From: Arthrobacter subterraneus
GTDB lineage: Bacteria; Actinomycetota; Actinomycetes; Actinomycetales; Micrococcaceae
Direction: 5' to 3'
NCBI RefSeq assembly: GCF_900099735.1
Contig: NZ_FNDT01000001.1
Span: 613,722-677,721 of the forward strand
DNA length: 64,000 bases
A program made the translations under genes and the position numbers. Shown here in pieces: positions 27,729-36,878 of the stretch; the stretch's first letter is position 1, and the number at the start of each line of letters is the position of its first letter. Below the pieces are notes generated by a model that had not been told where the DNA came from, did not search any database, and saw only the letters and a program-made list of their open reading frames with translations.

Positions 27729-28856
27729 TCACCCGCTTGGGTGCGTGGCCTTACCGTTGGCGTCGACAACCGTCACGCTGCCGGCCTCACCGATCGCCGC
27801 GCCGGGATCCAGCTGCGCGTCGGCGTCGACAATCACCGAGCGCAGCACCGCACCGGCCGGGATGCGGGCCCGGTCCAGCACCACTGAATGTTCGACGACG
27901 GCCCCCTCCTCCACGACCACGTCCGGTCCGATCACGCTGTTGGTGACGGCGCCCGCGATGCGTGCGCCCGGCGAGAGCAGGCTGCTCGCCACCCTTGCGG
28001 AGTCAGCAACAAAGGCAGGCAGGCGGCGCGGGCTGGCGCTGAGAATCGGCCAGGCCGGATCGTCGAAGGCCAGACCGGCACCCGACAGCAGGTCCATGTG
28101 TGCGCGGTGGTAGTTCTCGGGGGTGCCGAGGTCCAGCCAGTAGGAGTCCAGCCGGTGGTCAGCGACCGTCCCGTTCTCCACGAGGTGCGGAATGAGCTGG
28201 TCGCCGTAGTCCTGCAGCTCGCCGTCGCGCTCGTGCAGATACGCGAGCGTGTCCAGCAGCACGTCTGTCGAATACAGGAAGATCTCCGCCGCCACCACGC
28301 TGCTGCGCGGGTCCTCGGGCTTGTACTGGAAGCCTGTAACCAGGCCGCGCTCGGACTCGACTACGCCATGCTGGGAGGCATCGCCGTCGTACTCCACCGT
28401 CACCATGGTCAGTGCCGCCCCTGCTTTCCGGTGGGTGCTGACCACATCCCGGTAGTCCAGGCGGTACAGATGATCGGCACTGAGCACCAGCACCAGCTCG
28501 GGGTCGAATTCGCGGATGAATTCCGCCTGCCGGTACAGACCATCGGCGTTTCCGGCGGCAAATCCTGCACCGTGCTCCCCCTGGAAGGGCGGCAGGACCC
28601 GCAGACCGCCGTTGGTGCGGTCGAGGTCCCAGGGCCGGCCGTTCGCCAGGTGGTCGTTGATCGATTTCGGCTGGTACTGCTCCACCACCCAGACGTCCGA
28701 AATATGGCTGTGGTGCAGGTTGGACAGCGGAATGTCGATGAGCCGGTACGTTCCGCCCACCGGCACCACCGGCTTGGCCTTGCTGTCCGTGAGCGCCCCG
28801 AGCCGCCCGCCGGTGCCGCCGGCCAGGATCACCGCCAGAATGGACGGTTCGGTCAC
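27729..28856 (-). CDS. GlgC-like sugar nucleotidyltransferase
   Basis: Related to glucose-1-phosphate adenylyltransferase (ADP-glucose synthesis for glycogen). The N-terminal domain has LAVILAGGTGGRLGALTDSKAKPVVPVGGTYRLIDIPLSN, the pyrophosphorylase signature, and QYQPKSINDHLANGRPWDLDR, as in GlgC. A left-handed beta-helix follows from about residue 275. At 375 residues it is shorter than the usual 410-430, and several GlgC positions differ (GGRLGAL for GxRLxPL), so the substrate could differ. Its start overlaps the stop of a MarR gene. Confidence 0.8.
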   Translation of the reverse strand: MTEPSILAVILAGGTGGRLGALTDSKAKPVVPVGGTYRLIDIPLSNLHHSHISDVWVVEQYQPKSINDHLANGRPWDLDRTNGGLRVLPPFQGEHGAGFAAGNADGLYRQAEFIREFDPELVLVLSADHLYRLDYRDVVSTHRKAGAALTMVTVEYDGDASQHGVVESERGLVTGFQYKPEDPRSSVVAAEIFLYSTDVLLDTLAYLHERDGELQDYGDQLIPHLVENGTVADHRLDSYWLDLGTPENYHRAHMDLLSGAGLAFDDPAWPILSASPRRLPAFVADSARVASSLLSPGARIAGAVTNSVIGPDVVVEEGAVVEHSVVLDRARIPAGAVLRSVIVDADAQLDPGAAIGEAGSVTVVDANGKATHPSG

Positions 28857-29359
28857 GCCGACGCCACCGGCTGGGACTGCTTCAGGATCCAGTGCGTTTC
28901 ATCGAGCCGGGCGAGGATTTTCTTGCCCACCCTTTCCAGGTCGGCAACATCCCGCTCATCGAGCCCGTCGAAAACCAGCCGACGGACATGTTCCACGTGT
29001 TCCACCGCCAGATCCTGCAGGTTGTCCAGGCCCTCCACCGTGATGGACGCCGTGGTGACGCGAAGGTCGCGGGTGCTCTGGCTCCGCTGTACCCAACCGC
29101 GGGACTCAAGTTTGGTGACCACATGGCTGAGCCTGGACAGTGAAGCATTGGAGCGGCCGGCCAGCTCGCTCATGGGGAGGGTGCGGTCATCAGCCTCGGA
29201 GAGCATCGCGAGCACGTGGTAGTCGAACAGGGTGATCCTGGCCCGCCGGTTGAGCTCGGCGTCGAGGGCGCCCGGGAGCATCGTTGCCACCGCGTAGAGA
29301 GCCAGCCACGCTTGCCTCTGAGCAGGATTCAGCCATCGCGTGCCAGTCATGCGAATCAT
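28853..29359 (-). CDS. MarR family transcriptional regulator
   Basis: 168-residue winged-helix regulator. The MarR core reads LPMSELAGRSNASLSRLSHVVTKLESRGWVQRSQSTRDLRVTTASITVEG, with the DxR of the wing. Helices at both ends make the dimer. Its stop overlaps the start of the GlgC-like gene (ATGA), so both are probably one transcript, although no ligand or link to sugar metabolism is known. An internal ATG at 29350 is an alternative start. Confidence 0.9.
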   Translation of the reverse strand: MIRMTGTRWLNPAQRQAWLALYAVATMLPGALDAELNRRARITLFDYHVLAMLSEADDRTLPMSELAGRSNASLSRLSHVVTKLESRGWVQRSQSTRDLRVTTASITVEGLDNLQDLAVEHVEHVRRLVFDGLDERDVADLERVGKKILARLDETHWILKQSQPVASA

Positions 29360-29378
29360 TCTTGCAGAACCGCGGCCG

Positions 29379-30173
29379 TCACGGGGATGTTGCCTGCCGC
29401 GTCCACACCGGATGTGTCAGCTCGGGATACTTCACCGGCAGTGCGTCTCCGGAGGACTGCCCGCGCAGCCGCCTGCCCACCCATGGTCCGAGGTACTCGC
29501 GGGCCCAGAGGGCATCCTTGCGCAGCTGCGTCAGCCGGGAAAGTGCCGGGCGGGCCTCAAGTTCCGGCACCTCGATGCTGTGCGCCGACTTCAGGACTTC
29601 CAGCACCTTCACCGCCATGAGCGTGTGTCCGGAAGCTGCCATGTGCATGCGGTCCACGTCCCAGTAACCCCAGTTCTGGAATTCGCGCATCCGCCAGTAG
29701 TCGACCAGCTCGGCGTCGTGGCGGTCCACGATTTCGCGGACCAGCTCGTTGTAGATAGCGGTACGCCCGCGGGTCTTGCCGAAGACTGCCGACTTCACCG
29801 AATCGAATCCGGTGAACAGCACCACGGCGGCACCGCCGGCGCGCAGGCGGGCGATTCCGGCGTCGTACTCCGCCAGCAGTTCATCAAGATCAATGGAGGG
29901 ACGCAGGATGTCATTCGCCCCTGCATAGATGGTGACAAGGGTCGGCTGGAGCGCGAGCGCCGCGTCCACCTGCTCACCCAGGATCTGCCGCATCTTGCGG
30001 CCGCGGATGGCAAGGTTCGCATAGCCCCAGGAAGGATCGGCGAGAACCAGCTGCTCCGCGACGCGGTCAGCCCAGCCGCGGACACCGTTGGGGCTGCGCT
30101 GGTCCCAGTCACCTACGCCCTCGGTAAAGGAGTCGCCGAGGGCGACATAACGATGGGTGTACCGGCTGCTCAA
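29379..30173 (-). CDS. SGNH/GDSL hydrolase
   Basis: Esterase/lipase-like hydrolase of 264 residues. The catalytic serine is Ser15 in ALGDSFTEG. The oxyanion-hole asparagine is in YAGANDILRPS, and the Asp/His pair is in DVDRMHMAASGH, so all four SGNH blocks are present. There is no signal peptide. The TTG start overlaps the stop of the preceding small gene as TTGA and the usual N-terminus starts there. Natural substrate unknown. Confidence 0.9.
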   Translation of the reverse strand: MSSRYTHRYVALGDSFTEGVGDWDQRSPNGVRGWADRVAEQLVLADPSWGYANLAIRGRKMRQILGEQVDAALALQPTLVTIYAGANDILRPSIDLDELLAEYDAGIARLRAGGAAVVLFTGFDSVKSAVFGKTRGRTAIYNELVREIVDRHDAELVDYWRMREFQNWGYWDVDRMHMAASGHTLMAVKVLEVLKSAHSIEVPELEARPALSRLTQLRKDALWAREYLGPWVGRRLRGQSSGDALPVKYPELTHPVWTRQATSP

Positions 30174-30412
30174 TCCGCCTGCTCCTCCTCGGAGGTTTCC
30201 GGGGGCGTGCCGCCGCGCTGGTGCTCCGCATCATATTCATGCTGCGTGTGATGTTCGGTTTCCGTGTAGGTGCCGTTGAAGCCGGTGGCATTTCCGGTGG
30301 GACGTACGCCGGACGGGTCAGGGAACGTCGGCGATCCGCCGAACGGGTTGCCCTCGCTCGGGTCCTTCGTTTCGCCGCGCCCCTCCGGTGCGTTGGGCTG
30401 GTCCTCGGTCAT
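30170..30412 (-). CDS. Small hydrophilic protein of unknown function
   Basis: 80-residue acidic, disordered-looking protein rich in Pro, Glu, Gly and Thr (MTEDQPNAPEGRGETKDPSE start, TETEHHTQHEYDAEHQRGG middle). No domain is recognised. The ATG at 30412 follows an AAGGAGGA ribosome site, which rules out the longer frame. The stop overlaps the TTG start of the GDSL hydrolase, so it is probably co-expressed with it. Confidence 0.7.
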   Translation of the reverse strand: MTEDQPNAPEGRGETKDPSEGNPFGGSPTFPDPSGVRPTGNATGFNGTYTETEHHTQHEYDAEHQRGGTPPETSEEEQAD

Positions 30413-30526
30413 GGCTCCTCCTTGTGGTTCGACCACCCAGCATAGTTGCGGTGCAATTCCTGCGCACGCCCCACGGGACCCAGACGCTAAGCTCGATGAC
30501 GAACCGCTCTCGTCAGGAGTACACAC

Positions 30527-31525
30527 ATGGCTTCATTGCAGGACACCGAGTCTGAACCGCAGGTCGAAACGCAGCCGGATGCGCGCACCAGGCGTGCGGC
30601 CCTGATCCTCAACCCAGTCAAGCCCACCGAGGAGGACATCCGCGCAATCGTCACGGAATTGAGCCTCGAGCAGGGCTGGCAGGAGCCGCTTTTCCTGGAG
30701 ACCTCCAAGGATGATCCGGGGCACGGACAGACTCAGAAGGCGCTCAAGGCCGGCGTCGACGTCGTGATCGCTGCCGGGGGCGACGGCACAGTGCGCTGCG
30801 TGGCCGAGGAGCTGGCGGGCACCGGCACCGCACTCGGCCTCCTGCCGCTGGGCACCGGCAACCTGCTGGCCCGCAACCTGGATATCGACGTCGATGATCC
30901 GCGCGGCGCGGTCGAGGCGGCCCTTGGAGGCACCGAGCGGCTCATTGATGTTGTGCATGTGAACGTGGACCGGGCCCAGGATGCGCACGTATTCCTGGTG
31001 ATGGCCGGGCTCGGATTCGATGCCTCGGTCATGGCGGACACCCGCGATGACCTCAAGGACAAGGTGGGCTGGCTCGCCTACGTGGACGCCGGTATCCGCA
31101 ACCTTCCCGGCAAGCCGGCGAAGGTGCACCTCTCGATCGACGGCGGCAAGCGGGTCACCCGCCGACTGCGCAGCGTCATGGGCGGCAACTGCGGAAAAAT
31201 CATGGGCGGCCTGGAGATTTTTCCGGGCGCCAGGCTCAACGACGGCCTCCTGGACATCATGACCATCGCACCGAGCGGCAAGCTGGGATGGTTCGCCGTT
31301 GTCGCGAAGCTCCTTGCACGGGGCAAGGGCAAGGACCCGTCAGTGGAGTACTACCAATGCAAGACGGCGGAAGTGGAGTCGGACACTCCGCTGGAGATCG
31401 AGCTGGACGGCGACGCCCTCGGCGAGGGCACGCACATGGCGTTCAGGGTTGAACCCAACTCGCTGAAGGTTCGGATGCCCTACGGGCGCAAGGATCCGGC
31501 GATCCTCACCGACCCGGAGCCGTAA
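30527..31525 (+). CDS. Diacylglycerol/lipid kinase family protein
   Basis: 332-residue kinase of the DAGK catalytic family, which phosphorylates lipids such as diacylglycerol or long-chain bases using ATP. The nucleotide loop GGDGTVR begins at residue 84. LGLLPLGTGNLLARNLDI and GGNCGKIMGGLEIFPGARLNDGLLDIMTI are further family blocks. GTGNLLAR instead of GTANDFAR is typical of actinobacterial members. AGGAG precedes the ATG. It converges on the M23 peptidase gene with nine bases between. Confidence 0.9.
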   Translation: MASLQDTESEPQVETQPDARTRRAALILNPVKPTEEDIRAIVTELSLEQGWQEPLFLETSKDDPGHGQTQKALKAGVDVVIAAGGDGTVRCVAEELAGTGTALGLLPLGTGNLLARNLDIDVDDPRGAVEAALGGTERLIDVVHVNVDRAQDAHVFLVMAGLGFDASVMADTRDDLKDKVGWLAYVDAGIRNLPGKPAKVHLSIDGGKRVTRRLRSVMGGNCGKIMGGLEIFPGARLNDGLLDIMTIAPSGKLGWFAVVAKLLARGKGKDPSVEYYQCKTAEVESDTPLEIELDGDALGEGTHMAFRVEPNSLKVRMPYGRKDPAILTDPEP

Positions 31526-31534
31526 GCCCCGGAC

Positions 31535-32398
31535 TCAGAGGTAGCCGCTCGGGTCCACGGTCAGGTCATCGACAACCACTTCGAAGTGCAGGTGGCAGCC
31601 TGTGGAGTTGCCGGTGGTGCCCACCGCGCCGATGGTCTGGCCCCGCTCGACCTTCCCGCCCACCGGGATTCCCAGCGAACTCAGGTGGTTGTAGGTGGTC
31701 TTCAGTCCGCCGCCGTGGTCGATGACAATGCGCTGCCCCCCGCCATAGGGGTGCCAGCCGGACTCGGTGACCGTCCCTGCGCTTGAGGCGAGGACCGGCG
31801 TACCGCAGGCCCCGGAGTAATCCGTTCCGGTGTGCAGTTCCTGGCCGTACCCGCCCATTGGATTGACCCGGTTCCCGTAGGGGGAAGCCACCGAAAGCTC
31901 GGTCAGCGGCGGGCCGAGCAACGGCTCCTCGACGGGCTTCTCCACCGGCTTTGCGGGCTCGGCGGGCTCCTCGGCCGGCTTCTCCGGCTCCCGGTCGCGC
32001 TCCACCGGCTCCCTGGCCGGCGCTGCCGCGACGTCGGGCTTTCCGCTGGAAAGGGTTGAAACCTTCGTTTCCTCGGTGGCCGGTGTGCCGCCCTGGGTAC
32101 TCCCCTGCGACGACGGTGCAATCGGTTCGCGGCTGAAGTCCACTGCTGCGTCCTCGGGCACGGTGACGCCCTGGGTGGCGTTCGGAGTCACGAGTCCGGC
32201 CTGCGTGAGGGTGGGGTTCCCCGCCACGGCGGTCAGCGCGACGCCGGCTGCAGCGGTGAGCGCTCCGCCCGTGAGCAGCAGGGTGCGGACGCGGCGGTGG
32301 AAGCGGTCGCGGCGCCGTGCTGCGCTGCGGGTCCGGTTTTCGGCACCGGTTGACGGCCGGTGGGGGGAGGATGTGGGCGCGTGGGCGTGCTGGGACAA
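31535..32398 (-). CDS. M23 family peptidoglycan peptidase
   Basis: Secreted LytM-type zinc endopeptidase that cuts peptide cross-links in the wall. An Arg-rich N-terminus and a hydrophobic segment (about 35-58) look like a signal anchor. A Pro/Glu/Lys-rich linker (EKPAEEPAEPAKPVEKPVEEP) follows, then the peptidase domain with ELHTGTDYSG (first His and Asp ligands), NHLSSLG and the final GCHLHFEV. The codon at the expected start is TTG, preceded by GAGAGG. It lies under a c-di-AMP riboswitch, the usual control for wall hydrolases in actinobacteria. Confidence 0.92.
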   Translation of the reverse strand: MSQHAHAPTSSPHRPSTGAENRTRSAARRRDRFHRRVRTLLLTGGALTAAAGVALTAVAGNPTLTQAGLVTPNATQGVTVPEDAAVDFSREPIAPSSQGSTQGGTPATEETKVSTLSSGKPDVAAAPAREPVERDREPEKPAEEPAEPAKPVEKPVEEPLLGPPLTELSVASPYGNRVNPMGGYGQELHTGTDYSGACGTPVLASSAGTVTESGWHPYGGGQRIVIDHGGGLKTTYNHLSSLGIPVGGKVERGQTIGAVGTTGNSTGCHLHFEVVVDDLTVDPSGYL

Positions 32399-32409
32399 GG
32401 GGGTGCCTC

Positions 32410-32610
32410 TCTTTTACGCCGGCGAAGTTAGCTGTCGGGTTCGAGCAAGAGTTGACTCGGCCTGACCTCGAAGTGACCGCGGCGGCGGGACGAGGTATGC
32501 AGGCTTCACCCCAAGGCAGACACGCTGCCTGGTATTGGGTTCTCCGCCCCTGTCTTTGAAGAAGAACGGGGCCGGGCTGCTGACAGGGTTGAGCGTACAG
32601 ACCGGCGGTC
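32410..32610 (-). promoter_or_regulatory. ydaO/yuaA cyclic di-AMP riboswitch
   Basis: Leader RNA of the M23 gene. Read on the minus strand it contains the conserved blocks GGGGCGGAGAACCC, CTTGGGGTGAAGCC and CGAACCCGACAGCTAACTTCG of the ydaO/yuaA family, in that order. The closing stem pairs CGCCGG near 32607 with CCGGCG near 32417. In known cases c-di-AMP binding turns the downstream gene off. Edges are approximate. The remaining 32611-32702 holds the promoter region (AT-rich, TAACTA near 32654) and no gene. Confidence 0.9.
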
Positions 32611-32702
32611 ACGGTACGAATGACCGGGTTCAACGCTACGGCATCCGCACAATAGTTACAATTCCGTTATGCGAACCTCCGCATGAATTGCATCACGCCA
32701 TG

Positions 32703-33830
32703 CTAAGCGAGTTCCGATTTTCCCTGACGCCAGTAGCCCATGAACGCCACCTGCTTGCGGTCGATGCCGACGTCGCGCACCAGGTAGCGGCGAAGGCCGC
32801 GGACCACGGCGGCCTCACCGGCAATCCAGGCATAGAAGGGCAGGGCACCGGAGGGCTTGTCCGGGTTCAGGGAACCGTCCAGGGCCGCGGCGTCGAGCAG
32901 TTGCGGCGTTTCCCACAGAACGGTCCGGTCGATGTCGATCTCTTCGGGCTCGGGCCCGGCTGCACGGGAAGGCCCCCCGGCGCCGGCGGCAGCGGCAAGC
33001 GCCTGCCCCGTCGGGGTGTCGCTTCCGAGGCTGACCCGGAACGGCGCGGCCAGTGACACCCAGCCAGGCACCCTTACCGCTTGGCGGACGGCGGCGTCGA
33101 GCAGCTCACCGTGCGGACGCCCGCCGCGTGCCAGCCAGCTGACGCCGACCCTGGAGCGGGTCCGGATCTCCTGGCAGTCGGAACCGTCGGGGACCTCCAG
33201 GAAGGCGTGGCCGCTGATGTCTTCGGGCAGCGACTCGAGGATGGCACTGATGGCCGGGACAGCAGTTTCATCACCGGCCAGCAGAACATTCTGGGCCAGG
33301 CCGGGGCGCCACTCGATTCCGCCGTACGAGCCGGCGGTGGTGCAGCTCGCGGCGTGGATGTTGGGCCCGATCAGCCACACCCGGTCCCCCGGCTGTGCCG
33401 CGGCAGCCCACTGTGAAGCAGGTCCGCCCTTGCCGTCCGCATCGAAATGCATCACGAAGTCGACATCCAGTTCGGGGACCACGGCATCACACCGGGAAGC
33501 GCGGACCGTGTAGGTGCGCATGGTTCCGCGCTCGGCGGGGTCGAGGGACAGCCACTGCTGGTACCAGCCGCTGCCTGCACCGTCCATCAGGGCGCCGAGG
33601 TCGGCGCACCGGCCGCTCACCGGCGGAATCACCACCTTGATGCGGAGATCGAGGGTGGACCCCTGCACGCCGAAATCGGAAAGGCACGCACCCCCGAAGG
33701 TGATGCGGAGGAAGTTGGAGCTGATGCGCTCCGTGCGGCTGATCACCACGTCGAAGGCGCGGACGGCTGATACCGCCCCCTGCGCAGAGGTGTTCCGCGC
33801 CGCCCGGCGGGTGGTGCTGACTTCTGTCAC
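32703..33830 (-). CDS. Siderophore-interacting FAD reductase
   Basis: ViuB/YqjH-type ferric-siderophore reductase that releases iron in the cytoplasm with NAD(P)H. The FAD domain contains the motif RTYTVR (here MRTYTVRASR) and VDFVMHFDADGKGGPASQWA, and the SIP domain follows (VLLAGDETAVPAISAILESLP). The C-terminal FYAWIAGEAAVVRGLRRYLVRDVGIDRKQVAFMGYWRQGK is diagnostic. At 375 residues it is longer than usual because of an Ala/Gly-rich insert near 280-300. It is the last gene of the iron operon, overlapping the ATPase by ATGA. Confidence 0.93.
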   Translation of the reverse strand: MTEVSTTRRAARNTSAQGAVSAVRAFDVVISRTERISSNFLRITFGGACLSDFGVQGSTLDLRIKVVIPPVSGRCADLGALMDGAGSGWYQQWLSLDPAERGTMRTYTVRASRCDAVVPELDVDFVMHFDADGKGGPASQWAAAAQPGDRVWLIGPNIHAASCTTAGSYGGIEWRPGLAQNVLLAGDETAVPAISAILESLPEDISGHAFLEVPDGSDCQEIRTRSRVGVSWLARGGRPHGELLDAAVRQAVRVPGWVSLAAPFRVSLGSDTPTGQALAAAAGAGGPSRAAGPEPEEIDIDRTVLWETPQLLDAAALDGSLNPDKPSGALPFYAWIAGEAAVVRGLRRYLVRDVGIDRKQVAFMGYWRQGKSELA

Positions 33831-34708
33831 GATGCTGCCTCCATGCTCAGTGCGGATAACCCGTCCTGCGGGTTGGCTAAGAAACCCGGCGTCTTCGCCG
33901 TCGTGGATGCTTCCGGGCGGCGAGCAGAGTGATGCCGTCCCACGGGAACCACCATGGGCGTGCCTGCTACCGGATCCGGGATCACCCGGGACTCCAGACC
34001 AAAGACGTCGGCCACCGTTTTTTCCGTGACAACGTCCAGCGGCGCCCCCTCGGCGACGATGCGTCCGTCCTTCATGGCAATGAGGTGGTCCGCGTACCGC
34101 GCGGCAAGATTCAGGTCATGCAGGACGATCGCGACGGTGGTGCCGGCCCTCCGGTTCAGGTCGGTGATGAGGTCCAGGACCTCGATCTGGTGGGTGACAT
34201 CCAGGAAGGTGGTGGGCTCATCCAGGAGAAGGATGTCGGTCTGCTGGGCGAGAGCCATCGCAATCCACACGCGCTGGCGCTGGCCGCCGGAAAGTTCGTC
34301 GACGTTGCGGTCGGACAGTTCCAGCGTGTCGGTGAGGCGCAGCGCGGACGCCACGGCGGCGTCGTCGTCGGTGTTCCACTGGCGGAACCAGCCCTGGTGG
34401 GGGTAGCGGCCGCGGCCCACAAGATCCGCCACGGCGATCCCGTCCGGGGCGACCGGCGTCTGCGGCAGCAGACCCAGGGTCTTCGCCACGGCGCGGGTGG
34501 ACAGCGAATGGATATCCTTGCCGTCCAGCAGGACGGTCCCGGCCGCCGGCTTGAGGAGCCGGGCCAGCCCGCGGAGCAGCGTGGACTTGCCACAGGCGTT
34601 TGCGCCGACGATGACGGTGACCTTGCCCGCAGGCAGCTCCACCGTGAGGTCCTCGACCACCCGGCGCTTGTCATACGCGAGGGTCAGATTCTGGGCGTTC
34701 AACCTCAT
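33827..34708 (-). CDS. Fe-siderophore ABC transporter ATPase
   Basis: FecE/FepC-type ATPase. Walker A is GANACGKST (35-43), with Ala where Gly is usual at the fourth position, which is tolerated in this fold. The signature is ELSGGQRQR and Walker B is DILLLDEPTTFLD. I take the ATG at 34708, which follows GGAGG and the permease stop by one base, and drop a 12-residue extension starting at 34744. The C-terminal 60 residues are less conserved. It partners the two permeases upstream. Confidence 0.92.
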   Translation of the reverse strand: MRLNAQNLTLAYDKRRVVEDLTVELPAGKVTVIVGANACGKSTLLRGLARLLKPAAGTVLLDGKDIHSLSTRAVAKTLGLLPQTPVAPDGIAVADLVGRGRYPHQGWFRQWNTDDDAAVASALRLTDTLELSDRNVDELSGGQRQRVWIAMALAQQTDILLLDEPTTFLDVTHQIEVLDLITDLNRRAGTTVAIVLHDLNLAARYADHLIAMKDGRIVAEGAPLDVVTEKTVADVFGLESRVIPDPVAGTPMVVPVGRHHSARRPEASTTAKTPGFLANPQDGLSALSMEAAS

Positions 34709-34709
34709 G

Positions 34710-35780
34710 TCAGCCTCCCTGGCCGGATCGGTTGGCGGTGGCAAGGAGCCAGAGGAGGAACGGCGCCCCGAGGACGCCCGTGATCACTCCGACCGGCAGG
34801 GAAACCCCCGGGATCAGGTTTGCCCCCGCAAAATCGCCGGCGAGGACAATCACCATTCCCACGAGGGCCGCCGTTCCCAGCGGGCGGTAGCCGCCGAGGA
34901 GGCGCCGGGCGATGGGCCCGGAGAGGAAGGCGATGAAGGCAACCGGCCCGGCCGCCGCCGTCGCCACTGCCGCGAGCAGCACGCCGGTGACGATGAGCGC
35001 GAGCCGTGACCGCTCGACGTTCACGCCGAGGCCCGCAGCGGCGTCGTCTCCCAGTTCCAGACCGCGCAGCGGACGGGAGAGCACGACGACGGCGGGCGCC
35101 AGCACTGCCAGCGCCATCGACAGAACGGTCACCCGGTCCCAGTTGCTCGAGTTGAGCGATCCGTTCAGCCAGGCGAGGGCGTCGGTGGCGACGTTGATGT
35201 CGGTGCGCGTCAGCAGGAAGCTGACCACCGCCTGCAGGACAGCGGAGAACCCGATACCCACCAGGATGAGCCGGTATCCGGCCACCGAACCGCGGCGGGA
35301 GATGACGTAGATCGCGAGCGCAACCGCCAGTGCTCCGGCCATCGCAAACCCTGAAAGTGCAAGACCGGAAGCGCCGAGGAACGCGATGGCGAAGACGGCC
35401 GAGGCGCTGGCACCGTAGCTGATGCCGATGATATCCGGGCTGGCGAGCGGATTGCGGAGCATGGTCTGGAAGACGGCTCCGGCCGCGCCGAACGCTCCCC
35501 CGACCAGGATGCCGATGAGCACCCGCGGAATCCGGTTCTCCATCACGATGAAGCTGGCGCCGGGGATGTCAGCGCCCGCAACGATGTGGAAGAAGTCGGG
35601 GATGGTGACGGTGTAGCGGCCCAGCAGCAGTGTGGCGGCACTGAGCGCGAGAATGAGGAACGCGAGGCTGCCGATCTTCACAGCCCGCTGGGCGCGAAGG
35701 TGCGAGCGTCCCGGGAGCACCATGGCCCCGTTGTCTGCGCGCTCAGCGGCGTTTGCGGCCGGCCGGGTTCCGAGGCTCAC
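34710..35780 (-). CDS. Fe-siderophore ABC permease (FecCD family)
   Basis: FecCD/BtuC-type permease of 356 residues with ten helices. Motifs include RIPRVLIGILVGGAFGAAGAVFQTMLRNPLASPDIIGIS and the coupling region ELGDDAAAGLGVN (ATPase contact), plus GPVAFIAFLSGPIARRLLG. Its start overlaps the stop of the preceding permease gene by four bases. It forms a heterodimeric channel with that protein for ferric siderophore import. Confidence 0.93.
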   Translation of the reverse strand: MSLGTRPAANAAERADNGAMVLPGRSHLRAQRAVKIGSLAFLILALSAATLLLGRYTVTIPDFFHIVAGADIPGASFIVMENRIPRVLIGILVGGAFGAAGAVFQTMLRNPLASPDIIGISYGASASAVFAIAFLGASGLALSGFAMAGALAVALAIYVISRRGSVAGYRLILVGIGFSAVLQAVVSFLLTRTDINVATDALAWLNGSLNSSNWDRVTVLSMALAVLAPAVVVLSRPLRGLELGDDAAAGLGVNVERSRLALIVTGVLLAAVATAAAGPVAFIAFLSGPIARRLLGGYRPLGTAALVGMVIVLAGDFAGANLIPGVSLPVGVITGVLGAPFLLWLLATANRSGQGG

Positions 35781-36829
35781 AGCTCGGCCATCTTCCGGCG
35801 TCGTACCAGCCAGATGAACACCGGAGCCCCGATCACGGCGGTGAGGATTCCCACCTGCACCTCACCGGGAGGGAGGATGACCCGCCCGAGGATGTCCGCC
35901 GCGAGCAGCAGAACGGGTGCCAGCACCATGGAGAACGGCAGGATCCAGCGGTAGTCGGGGCCGGTGAAGGCGCGCACCACGTGCGGGATGACCAGGCCTA
36001 TGAAGGCGATCGGCCCGGCGGCCGCTGTCGCCGCACCGCAGAGCACGACGACGCCGAGCGCCGTGAGCGCGCGGGCGGCAGTCACGTTCTGGCCCAGGCC
36101 GCGTGCGATGTCGTCACCGAGGGACAGGCTGTTGAGGACCTTGCCGGTCAGCAGGGTCAGGGCGAAACCGAACGCGAGGAAGGGCAGTACCGGAACGATC
36201 ACGTCCCAACCGCGGCCGGCGACCGAGCCCACCTGCCAGAACCGGAAGGTGTCAAAGGTCTGCTGGCTGGAGACGAGCACCGCGTTCAGGAGCGAGACCA
36301 TGCCGGCGGAGAGGGCCGCGCCGGCCAGTGCCAGTTTGATGGGTGTGGCACCGTCACGGCCGAGGCTCGCCACCGCGTAGACCAGCACGGCTGCGGCCCC
36401 CGCCCCGAGGAACGCGAACCAGATGTAGCCCGTGAAGTTGGTGACGCCGAAAACGAAGATGCCGATCACCACGGCGAGCGCTGCGCCGGAATTGACGCCG
36501 AGGATCCCCGGGTCGGCGAGCGGGTTGCGTGCGACGCCCTGCATGGCGGCACCTGCGAGGCCGAGGGCGGCGCCGGCGAGCAGGCCGACGAGCGTGCGCG
36601 GGATCCGCGAGACGACCACGGCGTGGTCTCCGTTGGCGGGGTTGTACGCGGTTAGAGCCTGGACCAGTGTTTCCGGATTGATGGGACGCGCGCCGATCGC
36701 GAGGGATGCAACACCAGCGAGCGCGAGGACCGCAATCGCCAGGACCAGTTTCAGTCCGCGGGCGGCCGGACGCCTTGGCGCCCGGGGTGCGGAGAGTGCC
36801 GGGGAGGCAGGCGCATCGAGGGCGGCCAT
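35777..36829 (-). CDS. Fe-siderophore ABC permease (FecCD family)
   Basis: First gene of the four-gene iron operon. 350 residues with ten helices and the FecCD blocks RIPRTLVGLLAGAALGLAGAAMQGVARNPLADPGILGVN, LGDDIARGLGQN and GPIAFIGLVIPHVVRAFTG. A DtxR/IdeR-like box lies at 36860-36878, about 30 bases before the start, so the operon should be repressed by iron. There is no binding-protein gene in the operon; a candidate is at 52377-53435. Confidence 0.93.
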   Translation of the reverse strand: MAALDAPASPALSAPRAPRRPAARGLKLVLAIAVLALAGVASLAIGARPINPETLVQALTAYNPANGDHAVVVSRIPRTLVGLLAGAALGLAGAAMQGVARNPLADPGILGVNSGAALAVVIGIFVFGVTNFTGYIWFAFLGAGAAAVLVYAVASLGRDGATPIKLALAGAALSAGMVSLLNAVLVSSQQTFDTFRFWQVGSVAGRGWDVIVPVLPFLAFGFALTLLTGKVLNSLSLGDDIARGLGQNVTAARALTALGVVVLCGAATAAAGPIAFIGLVIPHVVRAFTGPDYRWILPFSMVLAPVLLLAADILGRVILPPGEVQVGILTAVIGAPVFIWLVRRRKMAEL

Positions 36830-36859
36830 GCATGCCTCCTTGAGCCAACCGAAACGGAC

Positions 36860-36878
36860 TTAAGTAAGGCTAGCCTAT
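36860..36878. promoter_or_regulatory. DtxR/IdeR-like iron box of the siderophore operon
   Basis: TTAAGTAAGGCTAGCCTAT matches the DtxR consensus TTAGGTTAGGCTAACCTAA at 15 of 19 positions, including the core AGGCTA. It lies upstream of the first permease gene and overlaps the end of the preceding gene's reading frame (stop at 36870). Nearly the same sequence precedes the iron-binding lipoprotein gene. Confidence 0.8.
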
